Origin: Candidatus Zixiibacteriota bacterium
GTDB taxonomy: Bacteria; Zixibacteria; MSB-5A5; GN15; FEB-12
Length of the DNA: 64,000 bases
NCBI GenBank assembly: GCA_029860345.1
Contig: JAOUBJ010000015.1
Coordinates: 62,001-126,000, forward strand
Direction of reading: 5' to 3'
The position numbers and the translations under genes are program-made. The stretch's first letter is position 1. The number at the start of each line of letters is the position of its first letter. Positions 17,429-26,152 of the stretch are shown here, piece by piece. The notes under the pieces are model-generated. The model made no database searches and had not been told where the DNA came from. It saw nothing but the letters and a program-made list of their open reading frames with translations.

Positions 17429-18616
17429 TCAACGCTTCAGCGACACACCCACCGTTACCATCCAGCCGTAGTAATTGTATTCCTTGATGGTTGAAGAGTT
17501 GTCCCGATACGATATCAGCAGAGACGGCTCGACATAAAAGCCTGAGATTCCATCGGGGATCGGCATTTGGGCGCTCACAAAAGCACGCGACTGGTCATCT
17601 TCACGATCATGTGGCAGGTAGGCCGGAATCCATGCATCTTCAATCTGCGGGTGCGGTATTGAGTCCAGCACCAGTGTAGCCAGATGTGTTTTGTCCCAAT
17701 AACCTACGCCAAAAGTAGTAATCAATTTCGGTACAAGAAAGGTCTTGATCTTCATGAAAACGCCGATCCCTTCGTAAAGCGGCGATAAGGGGTCAAGTAC
17801 ACCGGAGGCAGCTCCGGCTACGATCACATTTCCGCCCGATGCGAACTTTCTGAAGGCCGCCGTTACGTTCAAGCCGGACTTAGTCCCCAAAGGTCGAGAG
17901 AAAGTGGGAGAGAAGTAGAGAGTGCGTAGTCTTCGACCATAAGACACTTCCGCCGTGTCGAGGCTGAGAGTCTCGAAATTCAAAAACTCGACCAGAATGT
18001 CTTCATCGTATCTGGTCTGGGCTGCTCCCACTTCCAGATCAAGAGCGTTGGAGCCGAAGACATTGATATTAGCGCCGGCCACGATGTCCAGTTCAATTTT
18101 ATCGTTGATGACACCGTCACCGGGTACAGTTTCCGTATAGTCGGTAAACCGCCAGGAGCTATTGGCTCGTAAGTGCACTCGCGGCCTGAACTGATAACCG
18201 GTCGACAACATAACAGCATACGCGTTGGTATTGTACGCTTGCAGACTGTCGCCTGAGAAGCTCTTGCGTTCAAACTCACCCTGGATGTGCAAGGCCAGTC
18301 TGGAGCCGGGCGTCAAAGGAATGTAGGTGGCCTGCAAACCTCGTGCAAAACTGGACAGCGGGGATGTTTCTTTGTAGCGGTTGTAATCTCCGCTACCGGA
18401 AAGTTCGAGACTGCTTACGGGGTAGTACCTGAGGCCGGCATGGCCACCGGTTGAGTAATCGGTGACACGGTTTTCGACATCGAACAGGTTGCCGTTGTAA
18501 CCTTCGTTGGCGCTCAACTCCACTGCCACGTCAGCTTGCACTGAGACTGCGGCCAGCGTGCAGAGCACCAGCGCCAGCCGAACTATGAGACCGGTCGGAG
18601 GGGGGAGGCTGCTCAT
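17429..18616 (-). CDS. Outer-membrane beta-barrel protein
   Basis: The 395-residue protein has a signal peptide (hydrophobic LIVRLALVLCTLAAVSVQA). It is followed by many alternating amphipathic strands (for example LRYYPVSSLELSGSGDYNRY and YYGWMVTVGVSLKR at the C-terminus), typical of FCB outer-membrane barrels. The start codon overlaps the stop of the preceding gene by 4 bp (ATGA, 18613-18616), so the two are translationally coupled. No transport specificity can be read. The product is probably a porin-like or structural barrel, perhaps working with its small calcium-motif partner. Confidence 0.75.
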   Translation of the reverse strand: MSSLPPPTGLIVRLALVLCTLAAVSVQADVAVELSANEGYNGNLFDVENRVTDYSTGGHAGLRYYPVSSLELSGSGDYNRYKETSPLSSFARGLQATYIPLTPGSRLALHIQGEFERKSFSGDSLQAYNTNAYAVMLSTGYQFRPRVHLRANSSWRFTDYTETVPGDGVINDKIELDIVAGANINVFGSNALDLEVGAAQTRYDEDILVEFLNFETLSLDTAEVSYGRRLRTLYFSPTFSRPLGTKSGLNVTAAFRKFASGGNVIVAGAASGVLDPLSPLYEGIGVFMKIKTFLVPKLITTFGVGYWDKTHLATLVLDSIPHPQIEDAWIPAYLPHDREDDQSRAFVSAQMPIPDGISGFYVEPSLLISYRDNSSTIKEYNYYGWMVTVGVSLKR

Positions 18617-19032
18617 ATCCCGCAGTTACCGCCGGGACAGGCTTCGGAACCGACCAGATCTTCCCCACTGTTACTCATGAAACCTGCCGTCAAACTGCAG
18701 CGGGAGATACAGACCGAACGCGTGACGAACTTCCGTTGCCCAAAACTCTGAGACTTGGAAAAGAGTACCGGCTTGAAAGGCAGTCCGGTGGATTGGCCAC
18801 CAAACACATCAGCGGCCGACGCCAGCATCTTTGGTACGACAACCGGTACGACCTGGTCGGGTACGCCGTCTTTATTGACATCGGATTCGTTGTCGTCAAA
18901 TCCGTCGCCGTCCAAATCCACAAACACTTCGACGCTCTTGGCCGCATCGTCTGCCCAGATGGGCCCTCCTGTATGGATCGTTAACAGGGCTCCCATTACA
19001 ATCAAGCACAACTTCAGTAATCTCACGGTCAT
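18613..19032 (-). CDS. Small secreted protein with calcium-binding EF-hand-like motifs
   Basis: The 139-residue protein has a signal peptide (about 1-27) and an acidic segment DLDGDGFDDNESDVNKDGVPD (residues about 39-59) that resembles tandem thrombospondin type 3/EF-hand calcium loops. A Cys-containing C-terminus (CISRCS, EACPGGNCGI) follows. GGAGG lies 10 nt upstream of the ATG. It is the first gene of a two-gene operon with the barrel gene it overlaps by 4 bp, which suggests that the two act together at the outer membrane (inference). No named family is recognised. Confidence 0.7.
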   Translation of the reverse strand: MTVRLLKLCLIVMGALLTIHTGGPIWADDAAKSVEVFVDLDGDGFDDNESDVNKDGVPDQVVPVVVPKMLASAADVFGGQSTGLPFKPVLFSKSQSFGQRKFVTRSVCISRCSLTAGFMSNSGEDLVGSEACPGGNCGI

Positions 19033-19205
19033 GACGCGTCTACCTCCGAGATGTCTTTGCCGCCCGCCGCCCGCAGGCAGTACGGCTGATTACCAACCTA
19101 CCCCGAATAATACACAACAATACGGCCAGAGCAAAGGTTTTTTGCTTTTGCGGCCCGCTCGTATTTACTAAAACAAGATTAAATTAGTCGTAGTTCCGCG
19201 AGTAG

Positions 19206-19250
19206 AAAAATAGCAAGCCCGCCGACGCGGGAGGAGGTTCGCCGACGGGC
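19206..19250 (-). terminator. Minus-strand hairpin followed by T-run, possible leader attenuator
   Basis: On the minus strand AAGCCCGTCGGCG pairs over 13 positions with CGTCGGCGGGCTT, two of them G-U, across a loop of about 10 nt. GCTATTTTT follows. The stem is complete only on this strand, which points to a minus-strand RNA. It sits about 175 nt upstream of the gene at 19032, with no gene behind it. The rest of the 19033-19579 gap shows nothing recognisable. Confidence 0.35.
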
Positions 19251-19579
19251 TTTCAAGAATGTAGAATCCTTGATGTCATTCCCATAACCCGGAAACCAGT
19301 TGGCAGGTTCCTTGGTAATCCTACTTCTGCTAATGGCGTACACGAACTGCCGCCAAAATGGCCGAAACTAACGTATTTCTAATGGAAAAAACTTGCATCG
19401 GGTAAACTGAGCAGGTAGTCTTCGACTCAAGAGTCAGGCAACAGTTGTCATCGCACCAGATTAATCTATGACCCTTAAGGCGGGTGGGTCGCGCTCAAGG
19501 TTAGTCATGTCGGTCGAAGTACTTTGTGCGCAGTTAGCGGTTGGTTGGCGGACACACCGTAGGGGAAAGGAAAGCGCTC

Positions 19580-21928
19580 ATGGAAACCAGAAGTTCACAC
19601 AGCATTAATCTGATCTTGGTGATATCAGTGTTTCTCATGGCGGTATTCACCGCCCGACAGGAGGAATACCTGTCTTTGATCACCCCTTTGTTTTGGCTGG
19701 TGTTGGCCGGGGCGACCTGCCTGTCTCTCTGGCTTGCCTTTAATATTTCCACCAAGCGCTTGGTATCGCTGATCTTTGTAGTAGTAGTGATAGAGTATCT
19801 CAACCAGACTATCAGCACCAACTACGAACTCTGGACTTATGCTCGTCCCTCGCTTTTGTTCTCTGTCTGGATCTGGGTACTGGCCTCCATGACCTCATTC
19901 GCGCTGGCTCAACTTGTTTTGGCCAAGGTTCTCAACCGCATAAAGACACCAATTCCCAGAATTCTGAACACGATTCTAATCGTCACCCTGGCCGGTGCCG
20001 GACTTATTCTGATGGGTCCAAGTCGACCGCTGGCCGGTCTTGAGTTCTGGGTTCTATACGTTCTGCTTTTGGCGGTGGCCGTCTATGCTTCATTCAAGAT
20101 GGAGTTCTCTATATTCGTCGCCGTGGCTGTCGCAGCCATAGCGGTAGGTATACCCAGTGAATACTCCGGTTCGACCGGTAGCGATCTCTGGTCATTTCCA
20201 TTTGACATCGGTTTTCCGCCATTGTATTTGGTCCTTGCCTGCTGGCCCCTGGAGATAGTGGCGCAGTATTTTCTGTCCGGACTGCTGGCTGGGGAGTCAT
20301 TCCAGGTCGCTTCGTCGGCAGGGAAGACGCTTCCTTCTCAGCCTGATGGCCAAAAGCCGGCAACCATTAAGCAGCCGCCCAAGGACCAGGTGCCGCCGAC
20401 ACCGAACGAGAAGCATCTCAGACTACTGATGAACATCAGCGGATGGACCTATCTGGCCGTCGGCTTCGCCTTCGCGATCATCCCGGACCGGATTCTGGGG
20501 TTGATCAACCAGTTGTCAGAGTGGCTCCTGCCCAGCCTGCCCACGACAGAGCCCTCGCCCGAGAAATTCTGGTTGGCCATGACTTTTTCGATGATGATGA
20601 CTATTACCGCGGCCTGTTTTATGGCGGCCAATAGTATCAGAAAGAACAAGAGCTTTGTTGTCGTTGTCCTGGTGTCCAAGACCGCCTCAGCTTTGTGTTC
20701 ACTGGCCTTCTTCTTGTGGTCGGCTAAGTTCCTTGCCTATCTGGTCATCTTCGTTGTCGATGGTTCCATTTTCTGGGTCACTCTTTACTTTTATCTGAGG
20801 GCGAATCGAGCCTTTTTCGAAGCCCAAACCGCCTATCTGCGCAAGCGGCCAAAGCAACTCAAAAAGGGACCGAGAGCCACTGTGGTCTCGCTCAAAGGTC
20901 CCGACAAGTTCGCCATCTTGAAGGAAGCTCTGGACCGATCGGGGTTCGACCAGGTGCTCAACAAGAAGTTCGAAGAGTCAGGTAAAGAGAAAAGTAGCTT
21001 CGCGGTGGTAGTCAAACCCAACTTCATGTTCATGCACTCCCGCGAAGACCCCTCGACCTATACCGACCCGACCTTGGTCGAAGCGCTCGTAGACCGTATT
21101 GCGGCCCTTGGATACACCAACATCACCCTGGTCGAGGCTCAGAGCACCTATGGCAACTACTACACCAACCGCGAGGTTCTTTCCGTGGCCGAATACGTCG
21201 GATACTCAACCGCTGGAAACTATCGCATTGTCGATTTGACCCAGGAGAAAGTTCCTTATGACTACGGTGGTCGTCTGGGATTGCATGTTGTCGGGCCGAC
21301 CTGGCGAGATGCCGACTTCCGTGTATCATTCGCCAAGAACAAGACACATGTTTTCTGTAACTACACCCTGACCCTCAAGAATATTTACGGCACACTGCCT
21401 GAGCAGAATAAACTGAAAGAGTACCATACCAAGCGCGAGTACGACTGGCCGACCATCGAAACGCTCAAACACTTCCCGGTCCATTTCGGGATCATCGATG
21501 CCGTTATCAGCGCCGACGGACAGTTTGGGGTCATCGTTGATCCGTCGCCGCGACAAACCGACACGATAATCGCAGGCGACAACCTCTTGGCTGTCGACTG
21601 GGTGGGTGCGTCCAAGATGGGACTCGATCCGGACGATCCTCACGTGGGCAGGTTCCTGCCGCTGGCTCAGGAAGCGTTCGGGAAACCGGAAATCACATGG
21701 GTGGGTGACCAGTCTGTCTACCGGCCCTGGGACAATGTCAGCAATGTCATCATCCAGTCATTGGATTTGATCGAAGAAGCCTATCACTTCAGCAACTGGT
21801 GGTTCACCGGACTGACGGCGATGGACAGCCACTTCAAGCTTAAGAAGCAAAAGTGGCCGATCTATCTGCTGCGATTAATACTGGCGCCGTTTAAGCGCCT
21901 GCTCTATCGGCACGACAAGTTGACATAG
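19580..21928 (+). CDS. Multi-span membrane protein fused to a C-terminal DUF362 domain
   Basis: The 782-residue protein has roughly ten hydrophobic segments in residues 1-430, split by a Pro/Lys-rich linker near 255-285. A soluble DUF362 domain follows from about 440 (VVVKPNFMF, then DPTLVEALVDRIAALGY, then SFAKNKTHVFCNYTLTLKNIYG, then DNLLAVDWVGASKMG). DUF362 proteins are poorly characterised and are often found with iron-sulfur or redox functions; no Cys cluster is present here. ATG 19580 follows an AAGGAAA ribosome site, whereas an upstream in-frame TTG (19541) has none. It is monocistronic and convergent with the mechanosensitive channel gene. Fusion of the domain to a large membrane anchor is the notable point; the biochemical role is unknown. 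Confidence 0.8.
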   Translation: METRSSHSINLILVISVFLMAVFTARQEEYLSLITPLFWLVLAGATCLSLWLAFNISTKRLVSLIFVVVVIEYLNQTISTNYELWTYARPSLLFSVWIWVLASMTSFALAQLVLAKVLNRIKTPIPRILNTILIVTLAGAGLILMGPSRPLAGLEFWVLYVLLLAVAVYASFKMEFSIFVAVAVAAIAVGIPSEYSGSTGSDLWSFPFDIGFPPLYLVLACWPLEIVAQYFLSGLLAGESFQVASSAGKTLPSQPDGQKPATIKQPPKDQVPPTPNEKHLRLLMNISGWTYLAVGFAFAIIPDRILGLINQLSEWLLPSLPTTEPSPEKFWLAMTFSMMMTITAACFMAANSIRKNKSFVVVVLVSKTASALCSLAFFLWSAKFLAYLVIFVVDGSIFWVTLYFYLRANRAFFEAQTAYLRKRPKQLKKGPRATVVSLKGPDKFAILKEALDRSGFDQVLNKKFEESGKEKSSFAVVVKPNFMFMHSREDPSTYTDPTLVEALVDRIAALGYTNITLVEAQSTYGNYYTNREVLSVAEYVGYSTAGNYRIVDLTQEKVPYDYGGRLGLHVVGPTWRDADFRVSFAKNKTHVFCNYTLTLKNIYGTLPEQNKLKEYHTKREYDWPTIETLKHFPVHFGIIDAVISADGQFGVIVDPSPRQTDTIIAGDNLLAVDWVGASKMGLDPDDPHVGRFLPLAQEAFGKPEITWVGDQSVYRPWDNVSNVIIQSLDLIEEAYHFSNWWFTGLTAMDSHFKLKKQKWPIYLLRLILAPFKRLLYRHDKLT

Positions 21929-21933
21929 GGCGG

Positions 21934-21966
21934 ACGCCAAGCGGAGCGCGGACATCGCTCCGCGCT
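21934..21966. terminator. GC-rich hairpin between convergent genes
   Basis: GCGGAGCG and CGCTCCGC pair across a 7-nt loop in the 37-bp gap between two convergent genes. No T-run follows, so bidirectional termination is only suggested. Confidence 0.35.
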
Positions 21967-23204
21967 CAGGCGCGCCCGGACAGCGCATGCAGGTCCGCCC
22001 CCGACGGACGCTGGAAAATGCGCAGACCAAACTGAGGCGCTATGGCCAGAAGATGGTCAAATATGTCCGACTGAATATCCTCAAACCTGACCCAGTCCTG
22101 ATCGTTGGAAAAAACATACATCTCAATAGGCAAGCCGTGATCGCCGGGCGGAAGCTGCCGCACCAGAAATGTCATTTCCTGATGGATCTTTGGATGGTTC
22201 TTCAGATATTCAACCATGTAGGCGCGAAAGGTCCCGACGTTGGTAAGGCGTCGACTGTTGATCAAGTCCTGCGGGTCGTCGGCATGTTGGGCGTTGTGTT
22301 CGGTCAATTCAGTGCGCTTGGTTTTCAGATAGGTCTTGAGCAGGTTGATCTTCTCAAACCGATGGAGCATCGAATCATCGCAGAAACGGATACTGTTAAC
22401 GTCGATATTCAGTGAGCGTTTGATTCTGCGTCCACCAGACTCACTCATCCCGCGCCAGTTCTTGAATGTGTCGGAGATCAGAGCATAGGCCGGAATCGTC
22501 GAAATCGTTTTGTCCCAGTTTTGCACCTTGACCGTGTGCAAGGTGACGTCGATCACGTCGCCATCGGCGCCGAACTTGGGCATCTCTATCCAGTCACCGA
22601 TGCGCACCATATCGTTCATCGAAAGCTGCATGCTGGCTACAAAACCGAGTATGGAATCCTTGAATACCAAAATCAACACCGCTGTCATGGCTCCCAGTCC
22701 GGTCAGTATGCCGGTGGGATCGCTATCGAGCAGGATAGCTACAACATAGATACCTAAGAAAACAAAGATGATGATCTTGGCCACCTGAACGTATCCCTTG
22801 ATCGGCCGGTCGCGCGAAGTTTCAAGCGACCGATAGATATCCACGGCAGCATTGAGAAAGGCGTTTATTACCAACAGACCGGCCAGCACCATGTAGGCGG
22901 TAGAGAACCGCTGGATGGCTCCCATTATCGGCGGAAATAAGTTGGCCACATAGTAGATCACCAGAGCCGGGGCCAGGTGCGAGAGCCTGGAGAAAAACCG
23001 ATGCTCCAGAAGGACATCGTCCCATCGCGTGCGACTCCGTTTGACGACATAGGACACGGCCACCAGCAGAATTCGACGCGCCACAAAGTGCGCCAGCCAG
23101 GCCGCGATGATTGTGGCCACGATCAGACTTGCCCATCCCAGCGGCTCAGCGATACTCTCCGAGATACCCTGTCCGGTAAACCAGTCTCTTGCATTATCGA
23201 GCAT
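21966..23204 (-). CDS. ybdG: MscS-family mechanosensitive channel, YbdG type
   Basis: The 412-residue protein matches the length of E. coli YbdG (415). It has about five transmembrane helices, ending in the pore region (GLGAMTAVLILVFKDSILGFVASMQLSMNDMVRIGDWIEM). The MscS beta domain follows (GDVIDVTLHTVKVQNWDKTISTIP), then a large cytoplasmic domain with the YbdG-type insert around 260-300. It opens under membrane tension to release solutes during hypo-osmotic shock. ATG 23204 is preferred because AAAGGTG lies about 8 nt upstream; a GTG at 23213 is possible. It is monocistronic. Confidence 0.92.
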   Translation of the reverse strand: MLDNARDWFTGQGISESIAEPLGWASLIVATIIAAWLAHFVARRILLVAVSYVVKRSRTRWDDVLLEHRFFSRLSHLAPALVIYYVANLFPPIMGAIQRFSTAYMVLAGLLVINAFLNAAVDIYRSLETSRDRPIKGYVQVAKIIIFVFLGIYVVAILLDSDPTGILTGLGAMTAVLILVFKDSILGFVASMQLSMNDMVRIGDWIEMPKFGADGDVIDVTLHTVKVQNWDKTISTIPAYALISDTFKNWRGMSESGGRRIKRSLNIDVNSIRFCDDSMLHRFEKINLLKTYLKTKRTELTEHNAQHADDPQDLINSRRLTNVGTFRAYMVEYLKNHPKIHQEMTFLVRQLPPGDHGLPIEMYVFSNDQDWVRFEDIQSDIFDHLLAIAPQFGLRIFQRPSGADLHALSGRA

Positions 23205-23339
23205 ACATGACACCTTTGTCGAATTGAGTTATCACCAACATGGTGGCAAAAAGAGAGCCTGCGGCTTCCAACGCAACTTTCAAATTAGTTATGGGCGCAC
23301 GATAGTATGATCGGGTGGGTGACAGACGTCCTCATCTTC

Positions 23340-23415
23340 CTCTTTCCCGCGCCCCCCGTACTCGGCAGATGCCCACACTCCCGTTTCCGTGCCCGGCAGA
23401 CGTCCACATCTGCCG
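23340..23415. repeat. GCAGATGTCCACATCTGC palindromic repeats
   Basis: CTCGGCAGATGCCCACACTCCC and GGCAGACGTCCACATCTGCCG lie next to one another, and a related element is found at 26010-26036. This explains the non-AT-rich part of the 305-bp divergent gap. Confidence 0.6.
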
Positions 23416-23423
23416 CTCTCATC

Positions 23424-23452
23424 TTGACAACCTGGCTATGATTATCTACATT
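23424..23452 (+). promoter_or_regulatory. Sigma-70-type promoter of the SBBP propeller gene
   Basis: TTGACA (23424-23429), a 17-nt spacer and TACATT (23447-23452) lie about 50 nt before ATG 23510, which has a GAGGAGG ribosome site. Confidence 0.65.
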
Positions 23453-23509
23453 ACCATGTGCTCTAGCCTTTGAAAAAGCAAGGGATCCGGTAACCTGAGG
23501 AGGCGATTA

Positions 23510-25942
23510 ATGTCCAACACTTCAAGAAGCGTGGTGTGGCTTGCGGCAGTGGTGACTCTGTGTGCTTCTGCGGCTGCTGTCGACCAATCCGTCACCGTGA
23601 CCCGCAACATCGCGTCAATGCCGTTGGCTTTCACGGAAAACAGGGGGCAGTGGGACGATCGCGTTCTGTTCCGCGCCAACGCCTCAGGAGCCAAGATGTG
23701 GTTCACTACAGGCGGCGCATACTACCAATTCACCAGGCGAGTTCCTGTAGGCCAGGACCCTCGTAATCCTGACGAACACAGTGGGCGGCTGAACCGTGTC
23801 ACCCTGAGCGCAGTCGAAGGGCAAGTGTCCCGATCTGAAGGTGTCACCCCGAGCGGAGTCGAGGGGCGACCTCACCAACCCGACAGTATCGAATCTATCG
23901 CCATCAAAACCTCTTTCGTCGGTGCAAATCCCAACCCTCAGATGACCGGCATAGATGCCATGGGGTACAAATGCAACTACTTCATCGGCAACGACCCGGA
24001 CGAGTGGCACACCGATGTCCCCAACTTCGAGGCGATCATCTACGAAGATATCTATCCCGGTATCGACCTGAAATACTACGGTAACGGCAAACAGATGGAG
24101 TACGATTTCATCGTCTCACCGGGCGCGGACGTTGCGCAGATCCGTGTGCAATACGAAGGGGCGAAATCCGTCACGGTCAACTCGCGGGGTGATTTGATTG
24201 TGGAGACGGAGTGGAACACGATCACGGAAGCCCGTCCGTTTGTCTATCAGGACGACGGTGCGACACGCCGCGAGCTTGCCGGTATGTACGTTTTACTGGA
24301 TGATAACACCTTCGGTTTTGAGTTGGGCCACGACTACGACCCTGCCATTCCGGTCGTAATTGACCCGACAATCGAATACTCCAGCTATCTTGGGGGTAGT
24401 GCCGACGACACTTGTTGGGCTATCGCGGTAGACAACAGCGGCATGGCTGTTGTCACAGGCGGTACTTATTCATCAGACTTTCCGATCGAGACCCCCTACC
24501 AAATAAACCAGGGGGATCAAGATGCCTTCGTGACAAAACTGAACAGCACGGGCGACGGTCTGATCTTTAGCACCTATCTGGGCGGTGGCAGTGTAGACAG
24601 GGCTCGGGCTATCGCGGTAGACGCCAACGGTCATGCCTTTGTGACGGGTCATACGTTTTCGTCGGACTACCCGACCGAAAACCCTTTTCAAACGGTACAG
24701 GGAGAAGCAGATGTCTTTGTGACGCAACTGAACAGCTCGGGCAACGGACTGATTTACAGCACCTATTTGGGTGCCAGCGGTTGGGAATATGGCAATAGTA
24801 TTGCATTGGATGATAGCGGCCATGCTTTCTTGACGGGGAATACTCTATCAAGCAACTTTCCGACCGAGAATCCCTATCAGATAGACCCCGGACTAAACGC
24901 AACGGACGCATTTGTGACCAAGCTGAACAGTTCAGGCAATGGCCTGATTTACAGCACGTATCTGGGCGGCAGTTACATCGACTACAGTTGGTGTATCGTA
25001 GTAGACGACCGAGGCAGTGCTTTCGTGGCAGGCTACACGTTTTCGTCGGATTTCCCGACGAAAAACCCTTTTCAAACAGATCAGGGTGAAAGGGATGTCT
25101 TTGTAACCAAGTTTAACAGCACGGGCGACAGCTTGATCTACAGCACCTACCTGGGCAGTAGCGGAGCGGACGTGGGCGCCTATATTGCAGTGACCGACAG
25201 CGGCAACATCATTGTGACGGGCTCTACATGGTCGTCGGACTTTCCAGTCCAATACCCTCTCCACCTACATCGGGGTTATTATGACGCTTTTGTTACCATA
25301 TTGAGTGGGGCTGGAGACAGCCTGATTTACAGCACCTATCTGGGCGGCACCGATCATGATTACGTCTTCGGCGCCGCTGCGGACGGTCAGGGCAACGCTA
25401 TCGTAGCGGGCTACACTGATTCACGTAACTTCCCGACCCTTAACCCCCTTCAAACTGACCCGGGAGACAACGTCAACGCGGACGTCTACTTAACGGTACT
25501 GGACGGTTCCGGCAAAGGCCTGCTCTACAGCACCTATTTGGGCGGCGGCGGCAGGGACAGAGGTCACGGTTTGGCGCTTGACGACAGTGGCAACGTATAC
25601 GTGACTGGGTCTACTGACTCCCCAGATTTTCCGACCTCCGATCCCTATCAAACATATCAGGGAGGCGGTGATGGTTTCGTTGCCAAACTTAGCGGCCCCT
25701 TTGGCTGCTGCATACCGCCGATCCGAGGCGATGTCAACCTCATGAGTGAATACCCAAACATCGCGGATGTCACGTGGCTTGTTTTTTACATGTTCGAAGA
25801 GGGCGAACTTCCTCCCTGTTGGTCGGAAGCCAACGTCGACGGTGTTGGTCCCGATGATGTAAACGGAGTTAACATTGGCGATCTGGTATATTTGGTTGAC
25901 TACCTGTTCCATATAGGCCCTGAGCCGGTGGCGTGTCCGTAG
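23510..25942 (+). CDS. Secreted SBBP-repeat beta-propeller protein with dockerin-like domain
   Basis: The 810-residue protein has a signal peptide (1-24), an N-terminal domain with AFTENRGQWDDRVLF typical of SBBP-repeat proteins, and about eight propeller repeats from 288 to 728. Each repeat has the form STYLGG...D...AIAVD..G.A.VTG.T.SSDFPT.NP.Q. Dockerin-like calcium repeats close the chain (738-810). Residues about 97-119 (VTLSAVEG...VTPSGVEG) are encoded by two in-frame copies of a dispersed intergenic repeat and do not belong to the family. GAGGAGG lies 6 nt before the ATG. The propeller suggests ligand or protein binding at the cell surface, perhaps tethered through the dockerin (inference). 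No enzyme motif is visible. Confidence 0.9.
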   Translation: MSNTSRSVVWLAAVVTLCASAAAVDQSVTVTRNIASMPLAFTENRGQWDDRVLFRANASGAKMWFTTGGAYYQFTRRVPVGQDPRNPDEHSGRLNRVTLSAVEGQVSRSEGVTPSGVEGRPHQPDSIESIAIKTSFVGANPNPQMTGIDAMGYKCNYFIGNDPDEWHTDVPNFEAIIYEDIYPGIDLKYYGNGKQMEYDFIVSPGADVAQIRVQYEGAKSVTVNSRGDLIVETEWNTITEARPFVYQDDGATRRELAGMYVLLDDNTFGFELGHDYDPAIPVVIDPTIEYSSYLGGSADDTCWAIAVDNSGMAVVTGGTYSSDFPIETPYQINQGDQDAFVTKLNSTGDGLIFSTYLGGGSVDRARAIAVDANGHAFVTGHTFSSDYPTENPFQTVQGEADVFVTQLNSSGNGLIYSTYLGASGWEYGNSIALDDSGHAFLTGNTLSSNFPTENPYQIDPGLNATDAFVTKLNSSGNGLIYSTYLGGSYIDYSWCIVVDDRGSAFVAGYTFSSDFPTKNPFQTDQGERDVFVTKFNSTGDSLIYSTYLGSSGADVGAYIAVTDSGNIIVTGSTWSSDFPVQYPLHLHRGYYDAFVTILSGAGDSLIYSTYLGGTDHDYVFGAAADGQGNAIVAGYTDSRNFPTLNPLQTDPGDNVNADVYLTVLDGSGKGLLYSTYLGGGGRDRGHGLALDDSGNVYVTGSTDSPDFPTSDPYQTYQGGGDGFVAKLSGPFGCCIPPIRGDVNLMSEYPNIADVTWLVFYMFEEGELPPCWSEANVDGVGPDDVNGVNIGDLVYLVDYLFHIGPEPVACP
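23798..23866. repeat. Two dispersed repeat copies embedded in frame in a CDS
   Basis: CACCCTGAGCGCAGTCGAAGGG (23798-23821) and TGTCACCCCGAGCGGAGTCGAG (from 23842) are the same element as intergenic copies near 31749, 46795 (inverted), 51825 and 59621. Here they keep the reading frame open, in the manner of Rickettsia palindromic elements. Confidence 0.8.
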
Positions 25943-26122
25943 CCAGTAGGGCAGCATCCCTGTGATGCTGCAGACGTGTCGTCACAACACCGTAACCAGC
26001 ATTCCCGTGCTCGGTAGATGTCCACATCTGCCGCCATCTCATGCCGGGTGGCCGTCTCAAACCTCGTTTGGGACGGGGGATTTATTGAGCCACCCCCAAA
26101 CCGAGTTTGAGCGTGCCACCCA
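25943..26122. repeat. Intergenic palindromic repeat cluster
   Basis: Holds a GTAGATGTCCACATCTGCCG element, then GGGTGGCCGTCTCAAAC/GTTTGGGACGG, then CACCCCCAAACC/GAGTTTGAGCGTGCCACC. The last two occur in the same order at 51868-51945. The cluster lies between convergent genes. Confidence 0.7.
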
Positions 26123-26152
26123 GAGCCGCGAAGACCGACGCCCATGCGCCAG

